DNA from: Flavobacterium seoulense
Lineage (GTDB): Bacteria > Bacteroidota > Bacteroidia > Flavobacteriales > Flavobacteriaceae
Reading direction: 5' to 3'
Assembly (NCBI RefSeq): GCF_000695795.1
Contig: NZ_JNCA01000021.1
Location: 62,001 to 126,000 of the forward strand
DNA: 64,000 nucleotides
A program made the position numbers and the translations under genes. A model generated the notes under the pieces. The model was not told the origin of the DNA. It was given only the letters and a program-made list of their open reading frames with translations, and made no database searches. Shown in pieces: positions 49,227 to 58,204 of the stretch; position 1 is the stretch's first letter; every line of letters starts with the position of its first letter.

Positions 49227-51191
49227 ATGTTAGAAGAAACGAATGATAACCTGTCGCAACCAACTAGCGAGGCAGATGGAGGAAATTTAGCCAATGATAA
49301 TCAAGCTAAAACAAACACTGAAACGGATACCAACCAAGCCGAAAATCAGTCAGTTGAAAATGCCGTAATTTCTAAAAAGCAACAAGCTTTAAATGAAATT
49401 GAAGCGTCAAACGCAGAAGAAAATGAAGACGAAACTTTAAAAGAACGTCATGAAATTCCGATGCTGGATTATGATACTTTATCGATGGAAGTATTAGTCA
49501 ATGAATTGCAAAAATTAGTTTCGAATGAAAAAGTCATGTCTATAAAAGATCATGTCGAAGAAATTAAAAAAGCTTTTTTGTCTAAATACAATCATTTTAT
49601 CGAAGAGAAAAAAGAAGAATTCCATGCTGAAAATCCAGAAAGCACCGAAGAATTTCAATATCATTTTCCTTTAAAATCAAAATTTGATCAGGTTTATACT
49701 TTATACAAAGACAATAAAAACACTCATTTTAAGAGTTTACAAAACAACTTAAAAAACAATTTAGAAACAAGACTGGCAATTGTTGAAGAACTAAAAGAGT
49801 TGATTAATCCTAATGAAAACATTAAGGATACGTTAAAACACTTCAACGAATTAAGAGAGCGTTGGAACAATGCAGGAGCTATTCCTAAAGACAAATACAA
49901 CCACGTTTGGAACAATTATCATTTTCATGTTGAAAATTTCTACGATTATTTGCACCTGGATCGTGAAGCGAGAGACTTAGATTTCAAACACAATTTAGAG
50001 CAAAAACAAAAAATAATTGCGCGTGTTGAAGAATTGCTTCAGGAGCAGGATATCAATAAAGCTTTTAGAGAATTACAGGATTTACACCGTATCTGGAAAG
50101 AAGAAATAGGTCCTGTTTCAAGAGAATTTCGTGATGATATCTGGAATCAGTTTAGTGATTTGACAAAAAAAATGCACGATAAACGTGAAATTTTATTCGA
50201 AAAAATAAGAGGAACAGAACAGGAAAATCTGGAAAAAAAGAATGCTATTATTGCTCAAATTGAAGAATTAGCTACAATTAAAGTAAATGCTCATTCGCAA
50301 TGGCTGATTCAAATAGAAAAAGTAGAAGCCTTGAGAGAATCGTTTTTCTCAACAGGAAAAGTTCCTTCCGATGTAAACGAAGCGACCTGGGCAGCGTTTA
50401 AAAATGCGGTTAGAAATTTTAATACTTTCAAGAATTCTTTTTACAAAGACATCAAGAAAGAACAAAACGAAAATTTAAACAAGAAAAATGCCTTAGTTGC
50501 CAAAGCAAATGAGCTGAAAGAAAGTAACGATTTTGCTGCAACTACACCAATCATGAAGCAAATTCAGGAAGATTGGAAAAAAATAGGTCATGTTCCAAGA
50601 AAATATTCTGATAAGGTCTGGTCTGATTTTAAAGCGGCCTGCAATCATTATTTTGATCGTTTAAAAGAGCAAAAATCAGAAAGTAATGCCGAAGAAATGG
50701 AGGCTTTCGATAAAAAGAAAGCTTATTTAGAAAGCATTAAAGAATTTCAATTAGTTGGAGAACACAAAACCGATCTGGATGCTATAAAACAGCATATTGA
50801 AAACTGGAAAAGCTTTGGAAAAGTTCCTTTTACCCGAAGACATATCGAAGGTAAATTCAATAAAATATTAGACGCTCTTTTTGACAAATTAAGTTTGAGT
50901 AAAAAAGATTCTGATATGATGCGCTTTACTAACAAAATCGAAAATCTTTCAGAAGGCGGCGATAATAGAAAAATTGAAAACGAAAAGATTTTTATTATTC
51001 GAAAAATTGAAGATCTTCAAAACGAAATTTTCCAATTAGAGAATAACATTCAGTTTTTTACTAATACTAAAAATGCTAAAAAAGAAAATTCAATTGTATT
51101 AGAAGTGCGCAAAAACATTGCTATTCACAAAGAAAGTTTAGATACCTGGAAAGAAAAACTAAAACAACTTAGAAACCTGAATCAAGAGTAA
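49227..51191 (+). CDS. DUF349-repeat protein
   Basis: A 654-residue cytoplasmic protein, acidic and disordered at the N terminus (residues 1-75), then helical with about five DUF349 repeats. Each has a W-x-G-x-(I/V)P core: RWNNAGAIPKDKYNHVWNNY, IWKEEIGPVSREFRDDIWNQ, FFSTGKVPSDVNEATWAAFK, DWKKIGHVPRKYSDKVWSDF and NWKSFGKVPFTRRHIEGKFN. A C-terminal coiled coil follows. The family is widespread in Bacteroidota and Gammaproteobacteria, with unclear roles linked to stress and nucleic-acid handling. A good promoter lies at 49150-49179, and the gene ends before a terminator nested in a repeat. Confidence 0.9.
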   Translation: MLEETNDNLSQPTSEADGGNLANDNQAKTNTETDTNQAENQSVENAVISKKQQALNEIEASNAEENEDETLKERHEIPMLDYDTLSMEVLVNELQKLVSNEKVMSIKDHVEEIKKAFLSKYNHFIEEKKEEFHAENPESTEEFQYHFPLKSKFDQVYTLYKDNKNTHFKSLQNNLKNNLETRLAIVEELKELINPNENIKDTLKHFNELRERWNNAGAIPKDKYNHVWNNYHFHVENFYDYLHLDREARDLDFKHNLEQKQKIIARVEELLQEQDINKAFRELQDLHRIWKEEIGPVSREFRDDIWNQFSDLTKKMHDKREILFEKIRGTEQENLEKKNAIIAQIEELATIKVNAHSQWLIQIEKVEALRESFFSTGKVPSDVNEATWAAFKNAVRNFNTFKNSFYKDIKKEQNENLNKKNALVAKANELKESNDFAATTPIMKQIQEDWKKIGHVPRKYSDKVWSDFKAACNHYFDRLKEQKSESNAEEMEAFDKKKAYLESIKEFQLVGEHKTDLDAIKQHIENWKSFGKVPFTRRHIEGKFNKILDALFDKLSLSKKDSDMMRFTNKIENLSEGGDNRKIENEKIFIIRKIEDLQNEIFQLENNIQFFTNTKNAKKENSIVLEVRKNIAIHKESLDTWKEKLKQLRNLNQE

Positions 51192-51200
51192 CCGGAAAAG

Positions 51201-51352
51201 TTAGAAGTTAGAGGTGGGAAGTTAGAAGTTAAAAAAAACTGACACCAAAAACTAGATAAAAAAACAGCGATTTTCAAATTGAGAATCGCTGTTTTTTTTT
51301 TACAAAATGTTTGACTACTTACTTCTCCCAACTTCCCACCTCTAACTTCTAA
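51201..51352. repeat. GTTAGAA-type inverted repeat enclosing a terminator
   Basis: The left arm TTAGAAGTTAGAGGTGGG plus AAGTT (51201-51223) is an exact inverted copy of 51330-51352. Between them sits a complete hairpin terminator (51259-51297). Additional AGAAGTT words extend both arms. The whole can fold as a cruciform with a nested stem. Confidence 0.85.
51259..51297 (+). terminator. Terminator of the DUF349 gene
   Basis: AAAAAACAGCGATT (51259-51272) and AATCGCTGTTTTTT (51284-51297) form a perfect 14-bp stem followed by more T. It sits inside the inverted repeat at 51201-51352. Confidence 0.9.
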
Positions 51353-51370
51353 CCTCCTTCTTTCACAAGT

Positions 51371-51384
51371 ATGATAATTGTCAT
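51371..51384 (+). promoter_or_regulatory. CRP/FNR-family binding site upstream of hemN
   Basis: ATGATAATTGTCAT contains TGAT-AATT-GTCA, matching the general TGAY-N4-RTCA form. A -7 element TAATTTTG is at 51407-51414, so the predicted start is near 51420. The site centre then lies about 42 bases upstream, the class II activator position. Oxygen-responsive activation of hemN would make sense. The regulator is not in the window. Confidence 0.45.
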
Positions 51385-51434
51385 TTTAATTGGTTCCAAA
51401 TCAAAGTAATTTTGAATTATTAAAAAGAGCTATC

Positions 51435-52799
51435 ATGATAAATTCTTTAATTCAAAAATACAATGTTCCCGGTCCCAGATATACCAGTTATCCCACAGTT
51501 CCGTACTGGAATGAAGCTGATTTTTCATATAAGAACTGGATTTCATCTTTTAAAAAATCGTTTATAGAAAGTAATTCTGAAGAAGGAATTAGTCTTTACA
51601 TTCATCTTCCTTTTTGTGAAAGTTTATGTACTTTTTGTGGCTGTAACAAGCGAATTACAAAAAATCACAATGTAGAATCTCCTTATATTCAGGCGGTTTT
51701 AAAAGAATGGCATTTGTACAGCAAGCTATTCGATGAAAAACCTGTTATCAAAGAAATCCATCTTGGTGGTGGAACTCCTACTTTTTTTTCGACAAAAAAT
51801 TTAGAAGATTTAATCAATGGTATTTTTGCTTATGCGGTGAAAGCAGCTGATTACGAATTTAGTTTTGAAGGACACCCTAACAATACAACTTATGCTCATT
51901 TGCAAAAACTTTACGAATTAGGTTTTAGGAGAGTGAGTTTTGGCGTTCAGGATTATTCTGAAAAAGTGCAAAAAGCTATTCATCGCGAGCAGCCTTTTCA
52001 TAATGTTGCCAAAGTTACTTTTTGGGCAAGAGAAATTGGCTATACTTCTATTAGTCACGATATTATTTTTGGTTTACCATTTCAAAAAATTGAAGATGTC
52101 GTAGATACTATCGAAAAAACAAAATCACTCCAGCCTGACCGATTGGCTTTTTACAGCTACGCTCATGTGCCCTGGATAAAAGGCAATGGACAGCGCGGTT
52201 TTAAAGACGAAGATATTCCTAAAGACACTGAAAAAAGAATTTTGTACCAAGTGGGAAAAGAATTATTACTAAAAAATGGCTATCACGAAATAGGAATGGA
52301 TCATTTTGCATTGCCTACAGATAGCTTGTATCAATCGTTTCAAAACGGTGAATTGCATCGGAATTTTATGGGTTACAGTTCTTCTAAAACTAAATTGATG
52401 ATTGGTTTAGGTGTTTCATCAATTAGTGACAGCTGGTATAGCTTTGCGCAAAATGAGAAAAATATTGATGATTATTACCAAATTTTAGAATGGGATAAAT
52501 TACCTATTTCCAGAGGGCATTTATTAACCTATGAAGATTTAATTATTAGAAAACATATTCTGAATTTAATGTGCCAATTTGAAACTTATTGGGATGAAAC
52601 CACAACTTATTTCAAAGAACTTCCCGAAGTTGTAAAACAATTGCAGGAAATGGAAAACGATAAAATTCTAGTTATTAAAGAAAATGGAATTCAGGTAACG
52701 GATAAAGGAAAACCTTACGTACGTAATGTTTGTATGGCATTCGATTTACATTTAAAACGAAAAGCTCCTGAAACAGCTTTATTTTCTATGACTATATAA
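51435..52799 (+). CDS. hemN: Oxygen-independent coproporphyrinogen III dehydrogenase
   Basis: A 454-residue radical SAM enzyme that decarboxylates coproporphyrinogen III to protoporphyrinogen IX without oxygen. The N terminus KYNVPGPRYTSYPTVPYW is the HemN signature. The cluster motif CESLCTFCGC (Cys61, 65, 68, 70) has the HemN CX3CX2CXC form, which distinguishes it from HemW. GGGTPTFFS and the glycine-rich SAM region follow. The C-terminal winged-helix HemN_C domain is present. ATG 51435 gives the standard N terminus; the longer frame begins at a TTG in the promoter. It supplies haem under low oxygen, fitting the cbb3 and CcsBA genes in this window. Confidence 0.92.
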   Translation: MINSLIQKYNVPGPRYTSYPTVPYWNEADFSYKNWISSFKKSFIESNSEEGISLYIHLPFCESLCTFCGCNKRITKNHNVESPYIQAVLKEWHLYSKLFDEKPVIKEIHLGGGTPTFFSTKNLEDLINGIFAYAVKAADYEFSFEGHPNNTTYAHLQKLYELGFRRVSFGVQDYSEKVQKAIHREQPFHNVAKVTFWAREIGYTSISHDIIFGLPFQKIEDVVDTIEKTKSLQPDRLAFYSYAHVPWIKGNGQRGFKDEDIPKDTEKRILYQVGKELLLKNGYHEIGMDHFALPTDSLYQSFQNGELHRNFMGYSSSKTKLMIGLGVSSISDSWYSFAQNEKNIDDYYQILEWDKLPISRGHLLTYEDLIIRKHILNLMCQFETYWDETTTYFKELPEVVKQLQEMENDKILVIKENGIQVTDKGKPYVRNVCMAFDLHLKRKAPETALFSMTI

Positions 52800-52901
52800 A
52801 TAATTATTAAGTTGAAATTTTGTTTATCTTTATAAATCTCATTTTTGAGTTATTTTATTCCAGAAGCTAAAAACAAAATTTAAACCTAAAATCATAAAAA
52901 A

Positions 52902-53309
52902 ATGGCAAAACAAGTTTTCATCAATTTAGCAGTTACCGATTTACAAAAATCTATGGATTTTTATACTGCATTAGGTTTTACAAATAATCCGCAATTCTCC
53001 GATGATACTGCAAAATGCATGCTATGGAGTGACACTATTTATGTAATGCTTTTGACTCACGAAAAGTTCTTAAACTTTACAAATAAACCAATTGCTGATA
53101 CTAAAACAAATATTGCCGGACTTTTTTCATTATCGACTGACAGTATTGACGAAGTAAACAATATTGTAAATAATGGTTTGAATGTCGGTGGAACTGAACC
53201 TAATGAAATGAGAGATTATGGCTTTATGCAACAGCGAACTATTGAAGATTTTGACGGACATACCTGGGAAGTTTTCTATATGGATATGTCAAAAATGCCA
53301 ACAGAATAA
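52902..53309 (+). CDS. VOC-family (glyoxalase/bleomycin-resistance-like) protein
   Basis: A 135-residue soluble protein with two beta-alpha-beta-beta-beta units: AKQVFINLAVTDLQKSMDFY with the first half, and a second ending FDGHTWEVFYMD. The TDLQKSMDFYTALGF start and the late DGHTWEV glutamate are typical of VOC proteins related to PhnB and lactoylglutathione lyase-like members. The His/Glu metal set is only partly evident, so catalytic activity is uncertain. It is a single gene with a strong terminator. Confidence 0.85.
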   Translation: MAKQVFINLAVTDLQKSMDFYTALGFTNNPQFSDDTAKCMLWSDTIYVMLLTHEKFLNFTNKPIADTKTNIAGLFSLSTDSIDEVNNIVNNGLNVGGTEPNEMRDYGFMQQRTIEDFDGHTWEVFYMDMSKMPTE

Positions 53310-53334
53310 ATTCTAATAAACAGATTATATTTTC

Positions 53335-53368
53335 AACCTCGTTTAAATAATTAAACGAGGTTTTTTTT
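53335..53368. terminator. Bidirectional hairpin terminator
   Basis: AACCTCGTTTAA (53335-53346) pairs perfectly with TTAAACGAGGTT (53351-53362), with an ATAA loop and a T-run. It lies between the convergent VOC and hydrolase genes. Confidence 0.92.
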
Positions 53369-53383
53369 CTAAAACGTAAATGG

Positions 53384-54223
53384 CTACTCATGTAATTTTT
53401 TAATAATAATTGTCAGGAAATCTGAAATGTGCTTGTTGAATTCCGCAGGATGTTCTAAATTAGATACGTGACCGGCATTTTCTATAACCTTAAGAACTGA
53501 TCCTTTTATTTTATCATGCATAAATTCCGATTGAGCAAGTGGTGTAACAGCATCTTCTCTTCCACAAATAATCAATGTTGGAATATTTATTTTATCTAAA
53601 AAAGAACAAGTTTCCGGACGCTCAGCAAGTGCAACTAAGCCTTTTTGAATAATGTGTTTTGAATTCGAATAAACAACACTTCGCAATTCTTCTACCACTT
53701 CTTTTTTATTGGTTAATGAATCTTTATGAAAGACATTTTTAATAAATCCGTCATTAAAATCAGCTACACCATTCGCTTCGATTTCATCAATCGTTTTATA
53801 ACGTTTTTGCTTTGCTTCGGGTGTATCAGCAATGCACTGCGTATCGGCTAAAATCAATGCTTCAAATCGATTAGGGAATCTATGCTGTGCGTTGAGAGCA
53901 ATATATCCGCCCATTGATAATCCACAAATAATTGCTTTATCAATGTCTAATTCGTCCATAAACGCCAATACATCTTCTGTAAATAAATCGATACTTAAAG
54001 CCGATTCTTCATCTGTTGATTTTCCGAATCCCCGAATATCCAAAGCAATAACCCTGTGTGATGTTTTAAAAAACTGAAGCTGCTCCTGCCACATTTCTTT
54101 ATTGAATGGATAACCATGCAAAAAGATAATTGGAAAATTACCTTCACCAATATCATCATACGATAAATTCAAATCATTTACTTCGATTGATAAGTTGTAA
54201 CCCTGAGTGTTTTCTATTTCCAT
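53384..54223 (-). CDS. Alpha/beta hydrolase
   Basis: A 279-residue alpha/beta-hydrolase-fold protein with the oxyanion segment FLHGYPFNKEMW, DIRGFGKS, the nucleophile elbow GLSMGGY (Ser near residue 108), the acid in ICGREDAVTP and the catalytic histidine in IENAGHVSNLEHP. A helical cap lies between. There is no signal peptide. Relatives include esterases, 3-oxoadipate enol-lactonase and lactonases, and the substrate cannot be read. It follows, on the same strand, the terminator of the DUF4374 gene, so it is probably a separate unit. Confidence 0.87.
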   Translation of the reverse strand: MEIENTQGYNLSIEVNDLNLSYDDIGEGNFPIIFLHGYPFNKEMWQEQLQFFKTSHRVIALDIRGFGKSTDEESALSIDLFTEDVLAFMDELDIDKAIICGLSMGGYIALNAQHRFPNRFEALILADTQCIADTPEAKQKRYKTIDEIEANGVADFNDGFIKNVFHKDSLTNKKEVVEELRSVVYSNSKHIIQKGLVALAERPETCSFLDKINIPTLIICGREDAVTPLAQSEFMHDKIKGSVLKVIENAGHVSNLEHPAEFNKHISDFLTIIIKKLHE

Positions 54224-54353
54224 CTTTAATTTATTTTAAATTGAATTTGTTTTACATTCGAATACTAAAAATATCATTTTTATTGATACAATAGCTTACA
54301 GGATTTATGATAATAACTACATAATTCGCATTTAAATATTGAAAAAAAGCCAT

Positions 54354-54393
54354 AAAAAAACCTGCTTATCTCTTAGACAAGCAGGCTTTGTTT
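54354..54393 (-). terminator. Terminator of the iron-uptake operon
   Basis: CCTGCTT (54361-54367) pairs with AAGCAGG (54379-54385) across a loop, with an A7 run on the plus strand at 54354-54360 that gives T residues on the reverse transcript. Confidence 0.75.
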
Positions 54394-54411
54394 TTTTATG
54401 TTTGACTATAA

Positions 54412-55680
54412 TTAGTCTTTAATAATATTGAATCCCTGAATTCTTCCACTTTCTTTTAAACGGAAAGTTTCTTTAGTCACTTTTGTAGTTGGGTTATATT
54501 GCATAACTCCAGAGAAACCATCAGTAGTACTATTAGACAAGAAATAGATTTCTCCATTATGGAAAAATGGATTTTGTGTTGTGTAGAAATTATCTGGTGG
54601 CATATTTAAACGAGTTGCTTTTTTAGTATTAGCATCAATCTCATTCCAGAACCAAACATCGTCTCTATATTTCACTCCGTGTTGTCCGCCGTTGTAGTAA
54701 GAAACCGCTCTTGATGGAATGGTAGTGTAAATTTTATTGTTGTAAGCAAAAAGTCTATTGAACTCAGCTGGCCATTGGTAAGACTTCATTTCCAATGCAA
54801 ATGTAGTATCAAAGTTAACTTCGCCTTTTTTGATTCTAAGAATTTTTGAAGAATAATCAGATGGCTGCGTTTTCATATCTCCTACAGTTGCAAAATATAA
54901 ATCTCCGGTAACTGCATCTAAACTCCATAAAACGTGGTCAATAAATACACCTAAATTAGTTGTGCCACCCATTTTAGTTACATTTTCAATTTTCTTTGTA
55001 GTCAAATCATAAACTGCAATAGCTACTTCTTTAATATATGGAGCTACCTGCCAATCTCTCGAATTTGTTTTATTACCTAATAATAAATCAAGGTATAATT
55101 TGTTGTCTCTTTTTGCAATAATTAATTGTCCTATTGATTCTAAAGGCTGTCCTTCTGAAAGTGAAGAAAAATCAATCTCACCTGTTCTCTCCATTGTAGT
55201 TGGATTAAACGTTTGTAATTTCAGTCCACCTCTTGTTTTATCCCAGTAGTAACCTTCTGTTGCACTTGCTACTAAATAGTTTGTCAAATACTCATTAGAA
55301 AGCGATGGTAAAAAACCCTGATCTACTACTTTACCTGTAGCATCAATTCCCATTTTATTAATTCCCTGCTTTGCATTTGAAACATCATTTACTTTGTAAA
55401 GTATTTTATCTAACGACATCCCTCCTAAAGAAGATTTTACTTGTAGAAATGGTAAACCCGAAAGGTTAATTTCTCTTGATTTATTATCTTTTAATGCATA
55501 AATACCACCGCTCCAGTCAGCTGCGCCATTATAAATAATCCAGGTTTCATTTTTTGGTAAAGTTTCATCTACATTACCATTATCATCATTATTGTTATCA
55601 TTATTGCTGCTGCAAGAAAATAAAAACATACAAGCAGCTACTCCTGCAAGTATTGAACGAAGTGAATTGCTTCTTTTCAT
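54412..55680 (-). CDS. DUF4374-like lipoprotein associated with a TonB receptor
   Basis: A 422-residue lipoprotein with signal peptide and lipobox (FLFSC, Cys23), followed by a Ser/Asn/Asp-rich linker. The body is made of repeating beta-strand segments (DKILYKVNDVSNAKQGINKM; LYLDLLLGNKTNSRDWQVA; VLWSLDAVTGDLYFATVGDM) as in the beta-propeller-like DUF4374 family. These lipoproteins accompany TonB receptors for iron chelates in Bacteroidota. It lies 26 bases downstream of the receptor gene in the same operon. A role as surface-exposed siderophore-binding partner is inference. Confidence 0.75.
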   Translation of the reverse strand: MKRSNSLRSILAGVAACMFLFSCSSNNDNNNDDNGNVDETLPKNETWIIYNGAADWSGGIYALKDNKSREINLSGLPFLQVKSSLGGMSLDKILYKVNDVSNAKQGINKMGIDATGKVVDQGFLPSLSNEYLTNYLVASATEGYYWDKTRGGLKLQTFNPTTMERTGEIDFSSLSEGQPLESIGQLIIAKRDNKLYLDLLLGNKTNSRDWQVAPYIKEVAIAVYDLTTKKIENVTKMGGTTNLGVFIDHVLWSLDAVTGDLYFATVGDMKTQPSDYSSKILRIKKGEVNFDTTFALEMKSYQWPAEFNRLFAYNNKIYTTIPSRAVSYYNGGQHGVKYRDDVWFWNEIDANTKKATRLNMPPDNFYTTQNPFFHNGEIYFLSNSTTDGFSGVMQYNPTTKVTKETFRLKESGRIQGFNIIKD

Positions 55681-55706
55681 AGTTATTAAATTATTATTGA
55701 TTTGAT

Positions 55707-58088
55707 TTAAAAAAAGTTGTAAACTAGTTTAAGATGAAAGGATCTTCCAGGTCTTTGAACATTAAAATTGTCATACAATCGTACATCTCCAATGTTTCTG
55801 CACTCAGCTGAAACAGTTGTTTTTTGATTCGAAAAATGATAATATACTCCAACATCGTTTGAGAACTGACCTAATCTTCCATCTTGCGGAATCACTAAAG
55901 AAGTTTGAAAATCTTTTACAGATCCAAACAAAGGAGGTTCTTGATTTTTAGGAATAGGTACTAAGAAAAATCTGTGGGTATAATTAGCATTCCAAGTTAG
56001 GTTAAGCTGATCTTTTTTAGCAAACAGATTATTGAAATAGGTATTTATCCAAAAGTTTCCAAAAAGAAAAGGAATATTAGGTACTCTTGAATCACTTAAA
56101 TATTTATAAATAGATTCATTAATTCCAATACGTCTAATATCCTGATAGGTAGCATTAAATCCTGTACTTATCCATCTCGAAGGTGAATAATTAGTTTCCA
56201 ATTCTAAACCTTTTACTTCAGTTTGCTCATAATTGATGTACCTACTAAACGGAATATCATACTGTAAAAAGATACCATCTTTTGCTTTTCTATAAAACAA
56301 ACTAGCTGAAAATGTTAAACTACTATTCTCTCTAATAATTGAATACTGACCGTTTAAATTTACATTATGACTCTTTTCTGGATTAAGGTCTAAATTTTCT
56401 TTTATCATTCTGGCATCTCCAAAAACCTCAAACTCATCTGGCAAACGTGTTGCATATTCATAAGAGAATTTTAGCAAATAATTGTTTTCTGCCCATTTTA
56501 AGGCTCCTAAGTACCCAAACTGACTATCATCTTTTGAAGATGTCCAGGCAAAACCATAATTATCTGTGGTATATCCTTTTGTGTTATAATGGTAATATTT
56601 TCCAGCAATGATACTCTCTAATTTAGTATCTATCCACAAGGAACGCCAGGCAAATGCCATATTATCTTTTCTATAATGTGCTGGAACTGTTAGAACATCA
56701 ACTCCTTCAATCACAGATACAGCACCTAATGGATCACTTCCTTTTCTTTGCTGGTAATAATACATTTCGCTAAACTCCAAAAAGTTTCGATCAGAAATTT
56801 GATACTCTGCATTCAATCTGGAAGAAACAAAATTATATCTTAGCCGCTGGTTGTTACCTGATGTAATTTCGCCAGGTTGCAAATTTTGGGCAATAATTTT
56901 ACCTTCCCAATTGTAACGAACTGTTGCCGTATCAATGAACTTGGTATTAAAATAACTATAATTGGTTAAAAAGTTTACTTTCAATTTATCATCAAAAAAC
57001 TTTTTACGATAATTAATCATTCCGCTATAATTTTGCTCTTTTGAGTAAGCTTCTCCATAAGGAATACGCATTTGAGCATCATTTTGAATCTGTTTATAAA
57101 AATCAGAATAAATTAAAGTTAGGCGAAGATCATCTGCCCAGGATTTTTCTTTTAATCCAATAAATGCTTCTCCATAATTAGATCTTGTCATATCATGAAA
57201 ACGTTTCACTTCTTTAAACTCTTCATTCGTTTCATTTTGAACTGGAGCATTTACTTTATAATTATTATCAGAATAATTAAAAGAACCATTAAAACCGCCA
57301 TAAAAGTTCCTTTTATTTTGAAGATAAAAATTGGCAGTAGCACGGTGTGTATTAAACGAAGCTATTTCATAAGACACTTCGCCAAATTTTTTATTTGAAG
57401 TTCTGGTTACCAAATTTACACCACCACCCAAAGCATCCGAAGCTAAGTAAACCGGCATCACGCCTTTGTAAATCTCCACTCGGTCGAGCATATTTACCGG
57501 AATGGTTCCTAAACTAAAACCATGTCCAAAAAGTTCAATAGGTATTCCGTCTTTAAAAATACGAACGGCTTTTCCCTGAAGACCTCCCAAATTAATTTGT
57601 ACCTGCGAACCAATATTTCCATCTGTTCTTAACTTTACTCCAGAAGCTCTATTTAGATAATCTCCCACATCACCAGCCTTATCATACTGTTTTTTAAAGT
57701 CAATGACTTCTACTGAAAAAGGCGACTCTTCAATCTGTTTGCTAATGGTTTTGTTTTGTATCACAACTTCTTTTAGCTTAGCCGAATCGTTTTGAGTTGT
57801 ATTTAAAATAAATTTGAAATAATTGTTAGTATTACAATCAATAGTAACCGTTTGTCTTGATTTTAAACCTTCTTTTGTTACAACTTCTATGGTGTAAATT
57901 CCATCTGTTAGCGACAGTGCAGCAACTCCTTTATTGTTAGTAGTTCCCATAGCCTTATTATCTACAAAAACACTTATGTTTGTTAGCGAATTTTCTAAGC
58001 TGTCTTCAACATATATATTTACAGGACAAGCATTTGCATAGAAAATCCCCATTAGGTAAATAAAGAGAATATTTAATTTTATTGCCAA
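55707..58088 (-). CDS. TonB-dependent outer-membrane receptor (iron/siderophore type)
   Basis: A 793-residue receptor. It has a signal peptide ending near ANACP, a short carboxypeptidase-regulatory-like domain (residues about 22-90), a plug domain (GDYLNRASGVKLRTDGNIGS, with IKDGIPIELFGHG-type and DALGGGVNLVTR segments) and a 22-strand barrel ending in an aromatic residue (LVYNFF). It imports a ligand with TonB energy. The partner DUF4374 lipoprotein and PchR-like regulator suggest a ferric siderophore. The start used is TTG at 58088, because an in-frame stop lies just upstream and the later ATG at 58052 would trim the signal peptide. Confidence 0.88.
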   Translation of the reverse strand: MAIKLNILFIYLMGIFYANACPVNIYVEDSLENSLTNISVFVDNKAMGTTNNKGVAALSLTDGIYTIEVVTKEGLKSRQTVTIDCNTNNYFKFILNTTQNDSAKLKEVVIQNKTISKQIEESPFSVEVIDFKKQYDKAGDVGDYLNRASGVKLRTDGNIGSQVQINLGGLQGKAVRIFKDGIPIELFGHGFSLGTIPVNMLDRVEIYKGVMPVYLASDALGGGVNLVTRTSNKKFGEVSYEIASFNTHRATANFYLQNKRNFYGGFNGSFNYSDNNYKVNAPVQNETNEEFKEVKRFHDMTRSNYGEAFIGLKEKSWADDLRLTLIYSDFYKQIQNDAQMRIPYGEAYSKEQNYSGMINYRKKFFDDKLKVNFLTNYSYFNTKFIDTATVRYNWEGKIIAQNLQPGEITSGNNQRLRYNFVSSRLNAEYQISDRNFLEFSEMYYYQQRKGSDPLGAVSVIEGVDVLTVPAHYRKDNMAFAWRSLWIDTKLESIIAGKYYHYNTKGYTTDNYGFAWTSSKDDSQFGYLGALKWAENNYLLKFSYEYATRLPDEFEVFGDARMIKENLDLNPEKSHNVNLNGQYSIIRENSSLTFSASLFYRKAKDGIFLQYDIPFSRYINYEQTEVKGLELETNYSPSRWISTGFNATYQDIRRIGINESIYKYLSDSRVPNIPFLFGNFWINTYFNNLFAKKDQLNLTWNANYTHRFFLVPIPKNQEPPLFGSVKDFQTSLVIPQDGRLGQFSNDVGVYYHFSNQKTTVSAECRNIGDVRLYDNFNVQRPGRSFHLKLVYNFF

Positions 58089-58116
58089 GCTATTTTAATT
58101 TAAACTGATTATGAAT

Positions 58117-58159
58117 TATATTTGCAGCTGCAAAAGTATTTACATTAACAACTAATGTA
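58117..58159. promoter_or_regulatory. Overlapping face-to-face promoters and palindromes of the siderophore module
   Basis: A forward -7 box TATATTTG (58117-58124) serves the AraC gene, and a reverse -7 box TACTTTTG (58131-58138) serves the TonB receptor. They sit 6 bases apart and share the perfect palindrome TTTGCAGCTGCAAA (58121-58134). Next to it, TACATTA (58141-58147) and TAATGTA (58153-58159) form an inverted repeat at the expected -33 region of the receptor promoter, a plausible AraC or iron-regulator site. Confidence 0.6.
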
Positions 58160-58204
58160 TTTATGAAAGTGGAAGTTTTAATTATGAATATAGAAGTATA
58201 AGCG

